DNA of 6,169 bases from Bacillota bacterium (GTDB taxonomy: Bacteria; Bacillota; Bacilli; Alicyclobacillales; SLC66), in contig JAKACU010000107.1 of assembly GCA_021821185.1 (NCBI GenBank), positions 1 to 6,169 of the forward strand, written 5' to 3'. The notes beneath the pieces were generated by a model. It had not been told where the DNA came from and made no database searches. It saw nothing but the letters and a program-made list of their open reading frames with translations. Shown one piece after another: positions 5,892 through 6,169 of this stretch. Position numbers and translations under genes: made by a program. The number at the start of each line of letters is the position of its first letter. Position 1 is the first letter of the stretch.

Positions 5892-6169
5892 CTATAAGAC
5901 ATAATTGCATTCTGGATAGCCGGAGCAGCCGTAAAACACTTTGCGCCGCTTGCCATGGCGTTCCACTAACGGCTTATGGCACCGCGGACAGACCACACCA
6001 ATTTGTTTTAAGATCGGTTTGGCATTGCGGCACTCAGGAAACCCAGGGCACGCCAAAAACTTTCCGAATCGACCGTGTTTGCATACCATGCGGCGACCAC
6101 ATTTTTCACACAGCTCATCGGACACTTCCTCCTCAACCTCCACGTTTTCCATCGATTTTTCAGCTACCG
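5892..6169 (-). CDS. topA: DNA topoisomerase I (TopA), C-terminal part, ended early by an amber codon
   Basis: TopA is the type IA topoisomerase that relaxes negative supercoils; its C-terminal zinc ribbons bind single-stranded DNA and help strand passage. The gene enters from the right edge, so the catalytic core is outside the window and no start is visible (the first internal Met is not a start). An acidic linker (VEVEEEVSDE) leads to two four-cysteine ribbons: the first has CEKC and CPGFPEC with 16 residues between the pairs, the second has CPRC and CSGYPEC with 17 between. The frame then meets TAG at 5892-5894, directly after NYVL. Bacillus TopA has a W-D-K-P-type sequence here, and the frame continues as DEPTGKSCPACG, so the TAG replaces a tryptophan codon TGG by one base (position 5893). 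As written, the protein lacks the third ribbon but keeps everything else seen. Location upstream of trmFO fits topA. Confidence 0.93.
   Translation of the reverse strand, partial: VAEKSMENVEVEEEVSDELCEKCGRRMVCKHGRFGKFLACPGFPECRNAKPILKQIGVVCPRCHKPLVERHGKRRKVFYGCSGYPECNYVL

Noticed and set aside
5892..5894. TAG in topA as pyrrolysine or a genome-wide recoded codon
   Set aside because: The aligned residue in relatives is tryptophan, one base from TAG, and no pyl genes are in view; a point mutation is simpler. The window cannot exclude suppression, so it is kept only as a check.
1..6169. Search for mobile elements, CRISPR arrays, tRNA or rRNA genes, riboswitches and defence genes
   Set aside because: Nearly every base belongs to conserved housekeeping genes in their usual order; no repeat arrays, transposase, integrase of phage type or RNA gene was recognised. 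The tyrosine recombinase is the chromosomal XerC/CodV, not an element integrase.

Overview
The window is a single minus-strand gene run from a low-GC Gram-positive bacterium (Firmicutes, order Bacillales or a close relative). Read in the direction of transcription, from high to low coordinates, the order is topA (3' end only), trmFO, xerC/codV, hslV (clpQ), hslU (clpY), codY, terminator, flgB, flgC (5' end only). This is the classic codY neighbourhood of Bacillus and its relatives. The protein sequences diverge clearly from Bacillus subtilis and base composition is fairly balanced, so a deeper Bacillales lineage (for example Alicyclobacillaceae-like) is possible. The genus cannot be fixed from this window.

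Region by region (minus strand): 6169-5757 holds the C-terminal zinc ribbons of DNA topoisomerase I. An in-frame amber codon at 5892-5894 cuts off the third ribbon, which is still intact and in frame downstream. A perfect 9-bp inverted repeat surrounds the distal topA stop (5744-5773). trmFO (5721-4408) makes the folate/FAD-dependent tRNA U54 methyltransferase. A second perfect 9-bp hairpin (4355-4387) lies in the gap before xerC (4326-3430, TTG start), a tyrosine recombinase. hslV (3413-2877) and hslU (2847-1465) encode the two-component HslVU (ClpQY) protease. codY (1441-665) encodes the global GTP/branched-chain amino acid-responsive repressor. A strong intrinsic terminator (603-642) closes this transcription unit. 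After about 100 bases with no convincing promoter, flgB (498-73) and the start of flgC (67-1) open the flagellar basal-body cluster.

The short gaps and strong Shine-Dalgarno sites between xerC, hslV, hslU and codY indicate one operon combining chromosome maintenance (TopA, XerC), tRNA modification, proteolysis and nutrient-responsive transcription control. The flagellar genes behind the terminator are a separate unit.

No previously undescribed system was recognised. The most notable signal is the topA amber codon, where relatives have a conserved tryptophan. Secondary points are the two stem-loops bracketing trmFO, an HslV N-terminus that does not expose a nucleophile by simple Met removal, and a substitution in CodY at the position of the B. 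subtilis ligand-contacting Arg61.
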